36,763 nt of DNA from an uncultured Lachnospiraceae bacterium (GCA_910585065.1 CAJUCG010000005.1:1-36763), one strand, 5' to 3'. Positions 22,417-30,788 are shown, counted from the first letter of the stretch. Numbers and translations: made by a program. The notes: generated from the sequence alone by a model not told the origin.

Positions 22417-23262
22417 CTATTTTGTTAATGCCTTGCCGTCGCGTCTTCTGATAATAAGCTTGTTGGACTGCTTATTCTTCTTGCGCGTCTTAAGACCGAG
22501 TGCAGGCTTGCCCCAAGGGGTTACAGGACCAGGACGACCGATACCAGTCTTACCCTCGCCGCCGCCGTGTGGATGGTCATTCGGGTTCATAACGGAACCG
22601 CGCACTGTAGGCCGAATCCCCATATGGCGCTTGCGTCCTGCTTTACCGATATTGATTAACTCGTGGTCAATATTTCCTACCTGACCGATGGTTGCGCGGC
22701 AGATAATCGGAACCATTCTCATCTCGCCGGACGGCAGACGAAGTGTCGCGTACTTGCCTTCCTTTGCCATAAGCTGTGCCGAGTTGCCTGCGGAGCGGAC
22801 AAGCTGACCGCCCTTGCCAGGGTAAAGTTCAATATTGTGAATCTCGGAACCAACCGGGATATTCTGTAATGGCAGACAATTTCCAAGCTTTACTTCCGCG
22901 CTCTCGCCGTTCATTACTGTGTCGCCGACTTTTAATCCGTTCGGCGCAAGGATATAGGATTTCTCGCCGTCCGCATAGCAGATCAGCGCGATATTTGCCG
23001 TTCTGTTCGGATCGTATTCAATCGTAAGAACCTTTGCAGGGATTGCATCCTTTCTTCTCTTGAAATCGATCAGCCTGTATTTTCTTCTGGAACCGCCGCC
23101 CTGATGTCTTACGGTAATCTTGCCCTGATTGTTGCGGCCCGCATTCTTCTTGAGAGAAACAACTAAGGATTTCTCCGGCTTGCTCGCCGTGATCTCCGTG
23201 AAATCGGAACCTGTCATGTTTCTTCTTGAAGGTGTATATGGGTTATAGGTTTTAATTCCCAT
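22417..23262 (-). CDS. rplB: 50S ribosomal protein L2
   Basis: L2 is needed for subunit association and peptidyl-transferase function. The 281-residue protein starts MGIKTYNPYTPSRRNMTGSD and has the OB and SH3-like RNA-binding domains and the conserved HPHGGGEGKTGIGRPGPVTP at 230-249, including the key His region. The 116-base gap before it (after rplW) holds a 10-bp hairpin. Confidence 0.98.
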   Translation of the reverse strand: MGIKTYNPYTPSRRNMTGSDFTEITASKPEKSLVVSLKKNAGRNNQGKITVRHQGGGSRRKYRLIDFKRRKDAIPAKVLTIEYDPNRTANIALICYADGEKSYILAPNGLKVGDTVMNGESAEVKLGNCLPLQNIPVGSEIHNIELYPGKGGQLVRSAGNSAQLMAKEGKYATLRLPSGEMRMVPIICRATIGQVGNIDHELINIGKAGRKRHMGIRPTVRGSVMNPNDHPHGGGEGKTGIGRPGPVTPWGKPALGLKTRKKNKQSNKLIIRRRDGKALTK

Positions 23263-23302
23263 GATTTTACTCCTTTCAATAGTTACTTATCACGCAATAG
23301 GC

Positions 23303-23363
23303 AAGCATGGCTCTTCGGAGTGGTTCGCCTGCAAAATAGCCTGACAGGAAAACAGCCATGCTT
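23303..23363 (-). repeat. Perfect 10-bp hairpin in the rplW-rplB gap
   Basis: AAGCATGGCT (23303-23312) and AGCCATGCTT (23354-23363) form a perfect stem enclosing 41 bases; a small CCTG/CAGG stem lies inside. It starts 15 bases after the rplW stop. No T run follows, so it is not a standard terminator. The long stem could stabilise the downstream message or be a protein-binding site. Confidence 0.75.
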
Positions 23364-23378
23364 TTATCTGCGAAAATT

Positions 23379-23678
23379 TTACAGACCGGAGAAAATTTCG
23401 ATCTCCGCACTGTCAGCAGTAAGCTGTACGATGGCTTTCTTTTTCTTTGCAGTCTTGCCGCTTGTAGCACCGCGCCTGCGGGTCTTGCCATCCAAATTCA
23501 TCGTGTTTACGCTGGCTACCTTCGTGCCCGCAAACATCTTTTCTACCGCCTCTTTTACCTGATTCTTTGTCGCGTCCGGATGAACCGAAAATGTGTACTT
23601 TTTCTCGCTCATGGTATTCATCGTCTTCTCCGTTACCACCGGCGCAAGAATAACATCATAATACTTTAAATCCGCCAT
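23379..23678 (-). CDS. rplW: 50S ribosomal protein L23
   Basis: L23 is at the tunnel exit and is the main docking site for trigger factor and SRP. The 99-residue protein starts MADLKYYDVILAPVVTEKTM and has YTFSVHPDATKNQVKEAVEK and the loop KTRRRGATSGKTAKKKKAIV. Its start overlaps the rplD stop by one base. Confidence 0.98.
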   Translation of the reverse strand: MADLKYYDVILAPVVTEKTMNTMSEKKYTFSVHPDATKNQVKEAVEKMFAGTKVASVNTMNLDGKTRRRGATSGKTAKKKKAIVQLTADSAEIEIFSGL

Positions 23679-24298
23679 TATGCGTACACCTCCTCAATCT
23701 TGGCAACCGCATCCTTTGTAATCACTAAGCTGTCATACTTCACAATATCATACACATTGATTGTGTTAAACAGCGAGGTTCTCACGTCCGGAATATTCCT
23801 TGCCGAAAGAATAACCTTTTCATCCTTCTCGGAAAGAACAACAAGTGCTTTGTTCACCTTTAAATTATTTAATACTTCTGCCATCTTCTTTGTCTTGATC
23901 TCGTCAAGTGTCAGGGAATCAAGAACATAAATCTTATCTTCCATAACCCGGCTTGTCAGCGCGGACTTTACGGCGAATGTCTTCTCTTTCTTATTCATCT
24001 TGAAGGAATAATCCCTTGGCTTTGGAGCGAATACAACGCCGCCGCCCTTCCACTGCGGAGCCCTTGTGGAGCCTTGTCTTGCGTGACCGGTTCCCTTCTG
24101 CTTCCATGGCTTTCTGCCGCCCCCGCGCACTTCTGCGCGCGTCTTTGCACTCTGCGTACCCTGACGCTTGTTTGCGAGCTGGCTGACCACTGCCATATGC
24201 ATCAGATGCTGATTTACATTTACGCCAAATACTTTGTCGCTCAGCTCGATCGAGCCGACTTCATTGCCTGCCATATTATAAACTTTTACATTTGCCAT
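23678..24298 (-). CDS. rplD: 50S ribosomal protein L4
   Basis: L4 lines the exit tunnel; in many bacteria it represses the S10 operon through its leader RNA. The 206-residue protein has the extended loop RGGGRKPWKQKGTGHARQGS, followed by RAPQWKGGGVVFAPKPRDYS, and a globular C-terminal domain. It lies 27 bases after rplC. A structured leader before rpsJ makes autoregulation plausible here. Confidence 0.98.
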   Translation of the reverse strand: MANVKVYNMAGNEVGSIELSDKVFGVNVNQHLMHMAVVSQLANKRQGTQSAKTRAEVRGGGRKPWKQKGTGHARQGSTRAPQWKGGGVVFAPKPRDYSFKMNKKEKTFAVKSALTSRVMEDKIYVLDSLTLDEIKTKKMAEVLNNLKVNKALVVLSEKDEKVILSARNIPDVRTSLFNTINVYDIVKYDSLVITKDAVAKIEEVYA

Positions 24299-24325
24299 TT
24301 TCGTGTTCCTCCTTTCTTACGAATT

Positions 24326-24961
24326 CTAGTTCGCGCTCTTTACGGTCTCCTTGAGCATAACAAGTGCCTTCTTTGCTCCTGGCACAGCACCCTTTACAAG
24401 GATCAAATTGTTTGCCGCATCAACCTTTACTACCTCAAGATTTTGTATGGTAGTTCTGATATGACCCATCTGACCTGGCATATGCTTGCCCTTAAACACT
24501 CGTCCCGGCGTGGTTGCTGGACCGTTCGAACCCGCATGTCTATGATACTTTGAACCATGTCCCATCGGTCCTCTTGAGAGACCATGACGCTTGATCGCAC
24601 CCGCGAATCCCTTACCTTTGCTTGTTCCGGTCACATCGATGCGATCGCCCTCGCTAAAGATATCCGCCTTAATCTCCTGACCCACCTTGTAGTCAACGGC
24701 ATTCTCAAACTTGAACTCTTTAAGAAATCTCTTATTGGCAACACCCGCTTTCGCGAAATGTCCCTTTCTCGGCTTATTTACAAGAACATCCCTGATCTCG
24801 CCAAAGCCAACCTGCACCGCATTGTAGCCGTCGGTCTCCACCGTCTTAACCTGCGTCACCGCACAAGGACCCGCCTGCAGCACAGTTACCGGAATAAAAA
24901 CTCCGTTCTCACCGAAGATCTGCGTCATGCCGACCTTCGCAGCTAAAATAGCTTTCTTCAT
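24326..24961 (-). CDS. rplC: 50S ribosomal protein L3
   Basis: L3 is an assembly-initiating 50S protein whose loop reaches the peptidyl-transferase centre. The 211-residue protein starts MKKAILAAKVGMTQIFGENG and has the family stretch RHGLSRGPMGHGSKYHRHAG. The start at 24961 is chosen for the family N-terminus and AGGAGGTG upstream; the frame is open to 25018 without support. A 127-base gap with a hairpin separates it from rpsJ. Confidence 0.98.
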   Translation of the reverse strand: MKKAILAAKVGMTQIFGENGVFIPVTVLQAGPCAVTQVKTVETDGYNAVQVGFGEIRDVLVNKPRKGHFAKAGVANKRFLKEFKFENAVDYKVGQEIKADIFSEGDRIDVTGTSKGKGFAGAIKRHGLSRGPMGHGSKYHRHAGSNGPATTPGRVFKGKHMPGQMGHIRTTIQNLEVVKVDAANNLILVKGAVPGAKKALVMLKETVKSAN

Positions 24962-24991
24962 TGCTTTGCACCTCCTGTTTAATCTACAGCG

Positions 24992-25016
24992 GATCGGGCA
25001 AATTTCTCTCCCGATC
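24992..25016 (-). repeat. Perfect 7-bp hairpin in the rpsJ-rplC gap
   Basis: GATCGGG (24992-24998) and CCCGATC (25010-25016) enclose an 11-base loop, 30 bases before the rplC start. No T run follows on the minus strand. Confidence 0.6.
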
Positions 25017-25088
25017 ATCCTAGATGGTCTAATACCGGAGTTTCCAATATATAAACCCTAAGGATCTTTTACTTTTTGTCAAACGAAT

Positions 25089-25406
25089 CTACTTCGTTTT
25101 CATCTTAATATCGATGTACACGCCCGCTGGCATCTCAAGCCGGTAAAGCACATCGACAGTCTTCTGTGTCGGGGCAATAATATCAATCAGCCTCTTATGT
25201 GTTCTCTGTTCGAACTGTTCTCTCGAATCCTTATATTTGTGTACTGCACGAAGGATGGTAACTACCTCCTTCTTTGTCGGCAGCGGCACCGGTCCGCTTA
25301 CCTTTGTCCCCGTCTTCTTTACTGTCTCAATGATTTTTGCAGCACTTGCATCGATCAGCTGATGATCATAAGCCTTCAGTGTAATTCTCATTACTTGACT
25401 TGCCAT
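25089..25406 (-). CDS. rpsJ: 30S ribosomal protein S10
   Basis: S10 (NusE) is a 30S head protein and also a transcription antitermination partner of NusB. The 105-residue protein starts MASQVMRITLKAYDHQLIDA and has PLPTKKEVVTILRAVHKYKD and RTHKRLIDIIAPTQKTVDVL. The ribosome site AGGAGG is 11 bases upstream of the ATG, followed by CGACTTTTTTT. It is the first gene of the superoperon, behind its own promoter and leader. Confidence 0.98.
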   Translation of the reverse strand: MASQVMRITLKAYDHQLIDASAAKIIETVKKTGTKVSGPVPLPTKKEVVTILRAVHKYKDSREQFEQRTHKRLIDIIAPTQKTVDVLYRLEMPAGVYIDIKMKTK

Positions 25407-25720
25407 AAAAAAAGTCGCCTCCTTTTCGCACTTAATTGCAGTACGACAAGCGGTGACTGTACACTCACCCGTGTGTTTCGTGACAATCGGAAATCAAACT
25501 ACTTTCTGTAAATTCAAGCTCATCCCGAAAAGCCAAATTAACACGGTTCTTCTGCATCCGAAGAAAAATTTCTTACAACCAGAATATCTTCCACAAATCA
25601 GAAATATTTATCTGTACAGTGACTTGTCGCCAGTTTTCATAACTTGACATTCGCTCCACGGAAAACCTGCCCTATGGCCAGGCAGCAACCTCACGCTTCT
25701 ACGCTATCAACGTCACAACG
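25407..25720 (-). promoter_or_regulatory. Structured S10-operon leader RNA (candidate ribosomal-protein-responsive)
   Basis: This is about 310 bases of non-coding leader. CGACAAG..ACTGTACA (transcript side, 25629-25613) can pair with TGTACAGT..CTTGTCG (25463-25444) over 15 bp with a 2x5 internal loop, enclosing about 150 bases. Upstream, CTGCC/GGCAG forms a small hairpin near 25665-25685, next to the motifs GCGTGAGGTTGCTGCC and CCGTGGAGCGAATGTC. I recall similar sequence before rpsJ in other Lachnospiraceae but cannot verify it. L4-dependent control of S10 leaders is established in E. coli; for this RNA it is inference. Confidence 0.65.
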
Positions 25721-25726
25721 TCCATT

Positions 25727-25755
25727 ATTATAAACGAGAAATTTCAGGATTGCAA
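25727..25755 (-). promoter_or_regulatory. Sigma-A promoter of the S10 superoperon
   Basis: Minus strand TTGCAA (25755-25750) and TATAAT (25732-25727) are spaced exactly 17 bases apart, with a predicted start near 25720. The region upstream (25756-25849) is very AT-rich, with A and T tracts, as expected of an UP element at a strong ribosomal promoter. Confidence 0.87.
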
Positions 25756-25849
25756 GTATTTTCTCAAATTTTTGTCAGATTTGGCACCCAAAAATTAACG
25801 AAATTTGGCTATAATTTTTGTGTATTTTCACCAAAAACAGGAATGGACG

Positions 25850-26725
25850 CTAGCGGTTCCACCGCCCCGATGCCCCGCACGGCAGCACCAGATTATCTTC
25901 CCTCACTCTAAGCCCTATCTCCTGTGCCTGTACTCTCCCGCCGAAACGCCCAAGTTCAAGGCTTAACAGATAGCAAAGCACTGCCGGCTGCAATCCAGTT
26001 GTATAGGAGTTAAGCAAGAAAAATAATGGCTGAGCGGTCAGCACTCCCGCACAGAGCTTTATAAAATTGTGAATATTTTCCTCTATTTTCCATATTTCTC
26101 CTTTTGGTCCTCTGCCGTAGGAGGGCGGATCCATAATCACTGCGTCGTAGTGATTCCCCCGGCGGATCTCCCTCTCCACAAATTTCTGGCAGTCATCGAC
26201 AATATATCGGATAGGCGCGTCAGAAAGCCCGGAAGCAGCAGCGTTTTCCTTCGCCCACGAAACCATGCCCTTAGCGGCATCCACATGGGTCACTGCGGCT
26301 CCCGCTGCCGCTGCTGCCACAGTCGCACCTCCCGTGTAGGCAAAGAGATTTAATACTTTAACGGGTTCTTTTCCTCCCCGCTGCGAAACCTCCTCTTTTA
26401 TCAGGGCAGAAAACCAGTCCCAGTTTACCGCCTGCTCCGGAAAAAGACCGGTATGTTTAAATGAAAAAGGCTGCAAATTAAAATTTAATTTCCCGTAGGA
26501 AATCTGCCATCTCTCCGGCAGATCAAAGAACTCCCACTCACCGCCGCCCCTGCTGCTGCGATGATAATGTGCATTGGGCTTTTTCCAGCCTGCTGCCTTT
26601 TTTTCTTTCCTCCAGATCACCTGGGGATCGGGGCGTACCAAAAGATAATCTCCCCAGCGTTCTAACTTCTCCCCATCCGAAGTGTCAATCACTTCATAAT
26701 CTTTCCAGTCTTCTGCAATCCACAT
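25850..26725 (-). CDS. Class I SAM-dependent methyltransferase (rRNA methyltransferase-like)
   Basis: A 291-residue methyltransferase starting MWIAEDWKDYEVIDTSDGEK. Motif I is LNLFAYTGGATVAAAAAGA (125 onward), with the acidic end of the next strand in VTHVDAAKG. The catalytic-type motif IV is DPPSYG (199-204). The arrangement resembles the RlmI/YccW group that methylates 23S rRNA, but the usual N-terminal PUA domain is replaced by a short unrelated segment, so the target is uncertain. The start at 26725 has GGAG eight bases upstream; the open frame extends to 26812 without a ribosome site. It follows the LacI gene by 89 bases and precedes the S10 promoter. Confidence 0.88.
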   Translation of the reverse strand: MWIAEDWKDYEVIDTSDGEKLERWGDYLLVRPDPQVIWRKEKKAAGWKKPNAHYHRSSRGGGEWEFFDLPERWQISYGKLNFNLQPFSFKHTGLFPEQAVNWDWFSALIKEEVSQRGGKEPVKVLNLFAYTGGATVAAAAAGAAVTHVDAAKGMVSWAKENAAASGLSDAPIRYIVDDCQKFVEREIRRGNHYDAVIMDPPSYGRGPKGEIWKIEENIHNFIKLCAGVLTAQPLFFLLNSYTTGLQPAVLCYLLSLELGRFGGRVQAQEIGLRVREDNLVLPCGASGRWNR

Positions 26726-26814
26726 AATTCCATCTCCGTTTCGGACTGTGATTTCCATTTTTTTACATTTATTGAAATATTGAAATTCAATTTTCACACA
26801 AGCCAAAAGCATCC

Positions 26815-27843
26815 TTATGTGCTATCCCTCTCAATCAACATTGGATCAATCAGATACAGGCGGGGCGTTTTACGGTTCTCCCTCCCTATAATCTTCTCAA
26901 AAATCAGCCGCCCCATCCGCTCAAAATCAACAGCGACAGTAGTTAGACTTGGGCGGGTCATACTTGCAATCCGCACATTATCGCTTCCGACTACCGCCAT
27001 ATCTTCCGGGATGCAAAGCCCCATATCCTGCGCCGCCACCATCGCGCCGCACGCGACATGATCGTTAATGCAGCAGACTGCCCTTGGTAGTTCCTTCTCT
27101 GCAAGCAGCTCCTTCATCGCCGCCTCACCGTCCCACTCATTATAAGAATTTCCGTGAATCCACTCCGGGCGCACTTCAATCTCATACTCTTTTGCGTAGC
27201 GCGAAAACTGTTCGTACATCTTGGTCGTCGGATAACGACACCAGTTCCCGCTTGCCGCCCCGCCAAGGATTCCCGCAGTGCGGTATCCTTTCTTATGTAA
27301 ATGCTCCACCACCAGCTTTGCTTTCTTTTCCGTATCCGTATGCACCCCGATACAGCCGAATTTCTCTGCCTGCTCACTGCATATAATGCAGGGTACCTGG
27401 CGATTTAAACTGCTTATGGCACTTGCATACTCCTCATTGATCGCGACAGCATCCGCACTTCCCCCCATAATCACCGCCGCCTCCACACGCATCTCATCAA
27501 AAACCTGCAGAATCTTTAGCTCCGTCCCAGGGTCATTTTTTCCATTATATAAAATCGTCATAAATCCATTTTCTGACGCGTGCTTTTCAAACTCATAATA
27601 TACATTGGAAAAATACTCATTTCCAATATGCGGAATCATAAAACCAATCATGCGTGTGCGGCTTCTCTGCAACCCCCGCGCCATTGCGTTCGGTCGAAAA
27701 TCATACTTGTCAATCACATCCTGGATCCTTTTTCTCGTCTTATCCGAAACCGAACCCTTCCCCGAAATCACCCTTGAAACAAGGGAGGGGGACACTCCCA
27801 CTTCCGCAGCAATATCGTAGATTGTTATTCTCTTTTCTTCCAT
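26815..27843 (-). CDS. LacI-family transcriptional regulator
   Basis: A 342-residue LacI/GalR repressor. The N-terminal helix-turn-helix is TIYDIAAEVGVSPSLVSRVI (about 7-26), followed by the hinge phrase RPNAMARGLQ. The periplasmic-binding-protein-like effector domain follows (MIGFMIPHIGNEYFSNVYYE onward). The start at 27843 is chosen for the family N-terminus and AAGGAT upstream; the frame is open to 27999. It lies directly downstream of the sugar transporter genes, so it probably controls them in response to a sugar. A perfect palindrome just before its start could be its own operator. Confidence 0.95.
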   Translation of the reverse strand: MEEKRITIYDIAAEVGVSPSLVSRVISGKGSVSDKTRKRIQDVIDKYDFRPNAMARGLQRSRTRMIGFMIPHIGNEYFSNVYYEFEKHASENGFMTILYNGKNDPGTELKILQVFDEMRVEAAVIMGGSADAVAINEEYASAISSLNRQVPCIICSEQAEKFGCIGVHTDTEKKAKLVVEHLHKKGYRTAGILGGAASGNWCRYPTTKMYEQFSRYAKEYEIEVRPEWIHGNSYNEWDGEAAMKELLAEKELPRAVCCINDHVACGAMVAAQDMGLCIPEDMAVVGSDNVRIASMTRPSLTTVAVDFERMGRLIFEKIIGRENRKTPRLYLIDPMLIERDST

Positions 27844-27860
27844 AATCCATATCCTTAACA

Positions 27861-27875
27861 ACAAAAACTTTTTGT
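27861..27875. promoter_or_regulatory. Palindrome before the LacI-type gene (possible operator)
   Basis: ACAAAAACTTTTTGT is a perfect 7-bp inverted repeat around one central base, 18 bases upstream of the regulator start. LacI-family operators are palindromic but usually have a central CG, so the assignment is tentative. A TATATT-rich stretch just upstream may be the promoter. Confidence 0.35.
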
Positions 27876-27907
27876 CGAGCCACATAATATAAATATATCT
27901 CATAATC

Positions 27908-27948
27908 GAATAAAAAGCAAGGGGCAAATTGCCTGCCCCCTGCTTTTT
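27908..27948 (-). terminator. Strong terminator at the end of the sugar-transport operon
   Basis: Minus strand AAAAAGCA (8 bp) followed by a GGGGCA stem pairs with TGCCCC and TGCTTTTT, with a G-T mismatch between the two blocks and a short loop, ending in TTTTTATT. The A-rich left arm makes it work in both directions. A separate perfect 9-bp AT stem, GTAAAATTT/AAATTTTAC, lies at 27987-28007 over the end of the preceding gene. Confidence 0.9.
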
Positions 27949-28007
27949 CTCTTTCCTTATATGATTTTTCCCGTTTCCCCTCATCTGTAAAATTTCCAAA
28001 ATTTTAC

Positions 28008-29546
28008 TTATTCTGTTGCCTCTCCCTCTTCTTCCGGAGGATTTACATAGGTATCCATGAGATCTTTGTTGTAATCGTGATTCTGGATATCTGCCATCAT
28101 TGAATCAAGTGCGGACTGATATGCCTCAAGTGCGGACTGTGGAGTATTCTCACCCTTTTCGATCGAGCCGAATACCTCATTGTTCAGCAGCTTATTTAAC
28201 GCATCAAATCCCATCAGTGGGCTGATCTTTACAGTCGGCATCAGTTCAAGACAAACCTCCACTGCATGCGGGTCTCTTGCGTTCGCCTCAAAGCTTGCCT
28301 CAACCGCGTCTGTATACGCCTCTTCATCATCACCAAAGATACGATAAATCTGATCCATGATCTGTGCAACCTGTTCTGGGTTTTCGATACCATTTAACAT
28401 TACCCACGGAGAAGCCTCCTTTCCGTAGGAAGCATAGCCAGTTGCAGAAGGTCCCTTCGGGAACGGCACAAAGCCCCACTCATCCTGCATACCACCCTCG
28501 CCGTCTGCATTAGGGTTTAAGTAACCGGACGAGATCCACCATGCCTCATAACACATCATTGACTGTCCGTCGCGGAATGACCAGATCTGGCTCTGCCAGT
28601 CGCCAAGCCAACCGCTCAAGTGCGGAACATTCTGCATAAAGTCTGCATAAGCTTCCAATGCTTCCTGTGCCTCTTTGCTATCAAGCGCAAGCTCCACACC
28701 AGCATCCGTCTTCTTTACCGCATCCGCGCCATTTGAAGACATAAAACTCCAGATTAAGTTTTCTCTCTGGTTAAAGCCATGGATATCGTTCTCGCCATCG
28801 CCGTCCAAATCCACATTGCCCGCAAGCGCGATCTCCTTAAATTTGTCCCAAGTCCACTGGTCGTTCTCATAAAGCTCATACAGATCCGGGAGATTGTACT
28901 GCTTAAAGAGCGTCTTATTCCAGAAAATACCGTACTGTACATCGGCTCCCATCAATGGCATACCGTATACCTTATTTTTGTAAGTTGATGCTTCCACTGC
29001 GGATTTTAAGTACCAAGGCTTGTCAAAATCCACTATACTCTCGCCATTCGAATCTTTCAGATCACTGATTGGCTGAAGGATACCGCCCTCGATCAACGCT
29101 GGGAGCATCTTGTACGTCAGCATATAACCCATCTCGCAAGATGGATCACCCGCAAGTACCGAAGTTACATAGGAACTCATGTAGTCACCGACATTAATAA
29201 ACTCAATCTTGCAGTTGTAGTTGTCCTCTACAAATTTGATCCGGTCAGAGAATGCCTTATTGAATGTATCCTTGTTTGGATCTGGGGTCATGTCATAGTA
29301 ACTACCAATGCGCACCGTTCTGCCGCCAAAATCAAGCTTCGGCTCTTCTGTCGGAGTTGGTGCCTCCTCAGTTGGGGTCGCATCCGGGGTCTTATCTCCC
29401 TCCTTGGTTGGCTCTGGAGTTGCTTCCGTACCAGAAGTGGTCGGCTTCGGGGTCGGTGTCTGATCATCCGCAGACTCGCCGCCGCAAGCTGCCATGGACA
29501 TTAACATGGATGCCGACAGTGTCAATGCAAGTAACTTCTTTTTCAT
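28008..29546 (-). CDS. Sugar ABC transporter solute-binding lipoprotein
   Basis: The 512-residue protein has a lipoprotein signal (MKKKLLALTLSASMLMSMAA then Cys21, lipobox MAAC). A Thr/Pro/Glu-rich linker (about 24-70) follows, then a family 1 extracellular solute-binding fold with the phrases YGIFWNKTLFKQYNLP and WTWDKFKEIA. A dockerin/EF-hand-like loop DLDGDGENDIHGF (246-258) suggests a bound calcium. It is larger than MalE-type proteins, which suggests a large oligosaccharide ligand. It follows two permease genes and is the last gene before the terminator. No ATPase is encoded in the window; a shared MsmK-like ATPase elsewhere is likely (inference). Confidence 0.95.
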   Translation of the reverse strand: MKKKLLALTLSASMLMSMAACGGESADDQTPTPKPTTSGTEATPEPTKEGDKTPDATPTEEAPTPTEEPKLDFGGRTVRIGSYYDMTPDPNKDTFNKAFSDRIKFVEDNYNCKIEFINVGDYMSSYVTSVLAGDPSCEMGYMLTYKMLPALIEGGILQPISDLKDSNGESIVDFDKPWYLKSAVEASTYKNKVYGMPLMGADVQYGIFWNKTLFKQYNLPDLYELYENDQWTWDKFKEIALAGNVDLDGDGENDIHGFNQRENLIWSFMSSNGADAVKKTDAGVELALDSKEAQEALEAYADFMQNVPHLSGWLGDWQSQIWSFRDGQSMMCYEAWWISSGYLNPNADGEGGMQDEWGFVPFPKGPSATGYASYGKEASPWVMLNGIENPEQVAQIMDQIYRIFGDDEEAYTDAVEASFEANARDPHAVEVCLELMPTVKISPLMGFDALNKLLNNEVFGSIEKGENTPQSALEAYQSALDSMMADIQNHDYNKDLMDTYVNPPEEEGEATE

Positions 29547-29614
29547 AATAAATCCTCCTTCTTTTTCAATAAATAATTATTGAGAAATATTTTATAATAA
29601 AGCATAGTGCTTTA

Positions 29615-30652
29615 CTATCCCACGATACCGGAACGCGCAATTCCTTCTACAAAATGCTTCTGACAAGCCAAGTACAAAACCACTAACGGCAAAATTACAA
29701 GCAGCACACCCGTATTGTTCATCAGTGAGGCGAAGCCCGGGGTTACAAAATGCATCGAGCCGCCCATATCCTGGTACTTCGCGCTTAATGTAGCCGCGAG
29801 AGAACCTAATTTGTTCGATAAAAGTGCCATTTTTGGCATATACAGCCCAGTATAGAACGAGTCCGTCCACTGCCATACAAAACCAAAGAGAAATACTGTA
29901 ACCATCATCGGCACCGCCACTGGCATCATAATCTGCACAAATGTGCGAAGCTTTCCGCAGCCATCCACAAATGCGGCCTCTTCAAGCTCCTTTGGAATTC
30001 CTTTAAAGAACTGGCGCAGCATATAAATATAGAGACCGTTCTTAAATCCCGTACAGGTCAATGCCTGGATAATTACTGGTGCGCCACTGTTTAACAGATT
30101 GATGCTCTGTCCGCGTACCGCCTCCACAATCCCCGCAATATCAAAGAAGCGGAAATTCATATACATTGGAAGCATCAGAATCTGCGGCGGCACAATCAGC
30201 GTAAAGATCACACAGCCAAAGAGAATTCCCTTGCCTGGAAAGCGAAATCTCGCAAACCCGTAAGCGGTCAGCATACACATCAATAACTGTAAAAAGGCAA
30301 CGCCCCCCGACATCAACGCGGTAAGCAAAAAACTCTTTCCATACTCTAACCCCTCAATTACCTTGCGGTAATTCTCCAAGGTAAATGTCTTTGGTACATA
30401 CTTCACTGTCGCATCGTAAAGATCCTTCTCATCCATAAAAGAAATACTTAATTTCACAAAGATTGGATAGAGGATTACATAACAGATCCCGAACACAATC
30501 ACACCGCGCACAATGGAAAACAGGAACCGTCCAACTTTTGCCGGCGTGATCTTTTTTCTGTGCGCCCCTCCGTCCGCAGCGGTCTTTTTTTCCAAAAACA
30601 TTCCCCGGGGGGAAAATTTTGCTCCGCTACTTAATTTCTTCGCCTGTTCCAA
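29615..30652 (-). CDS. Carbohydrate ABC transporter permease, MalG type, TTG start
   Basis: A 345-residue inner-membrane permease with a 40-residue cytoplasmic N-terminus and about six transmembrane helices. The ATPase-coupling EAA loop is ELEEAAFVDGCGKLRTF (about residue 225), followed by PVAVPMMVTVFLFGFVWQWT. The C-terminus IARSGIVG is typical of MalG-like subunits. The start is TTG at 30652, nine bases after GGGAGG. It pairs with the MalF-type permease upstream, but the 136-base gap between them carries a palindromic repeat element. Confidence 0.95.
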   Translation of the reverse strand: MEQAKKLSSGAKFSPRGMFLEKKTAADGGAHRKKITPAKVGRFLFSIVRGVIVFGICYVILYPIFVKLSISFMDEKDLYDATVKYVPKTFTLENYRKVIEGLEYGKSFLLTALMSGGVAFLQLLMCMLTAYGFARFRFPGKGILFGCVIFTLIVPPQILMLPMYMNFRFFDIAGIVEAVRGQSINLLNSGAPVIIQALTCTGFKNGLYIYMLRQFFKGIPKELEEAAFVDGCGKLRTFVQIMMPVAVPMMVTVFLFGFVWQWTDSFYTGLYMPKMALLSNKLGSLAATLSAKYQDMGGSMHFVTPGFASLMNNTGVLLVILPLVVLYLACQKHFVEGIARSGIVG

Positions 30653-30670
30653 TTTTTACCACCTCCCATT

Positions 30671-30775
30671 TTAAGTCCCGCTTCTGCCCTTTTTGTGCTG
30701 CTATCCAGAATGAATTGCTGTTTGTTTTCCTCACAGCAATCCATTCCGACACCATCCGGGCATACGCTGTTTTTT
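30671..30775 (-). repeat. Palindromic repeat element, copy C (between two permease genes)
   Basis: Outer arms GCTTCTGCCC (30680-30689) and GGGCATACGC (30758-30767) pair at 8 of 10 positions. The inner arms GAATGAATTGCTGT (30708-30721) and ACAGCAATCCATTC (30733-30746) form a 14-bp stem with one mismatch. Both ends (TTTTAAGTCCCGC and CCGGGCATACGCTGTTT) match copy A in the ribosomal operon. Confidence 0.85.
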
Positions 30776-30788
30776 AATTTCTACATTA

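Noticed and set aside
25040..25081. TTGACA on the minus strand between rpsJ and rplC as a promoter
   Set aside because: No acceptable -10 lies at 16-18 bases; the nearest TTTATA is 21 bases away.
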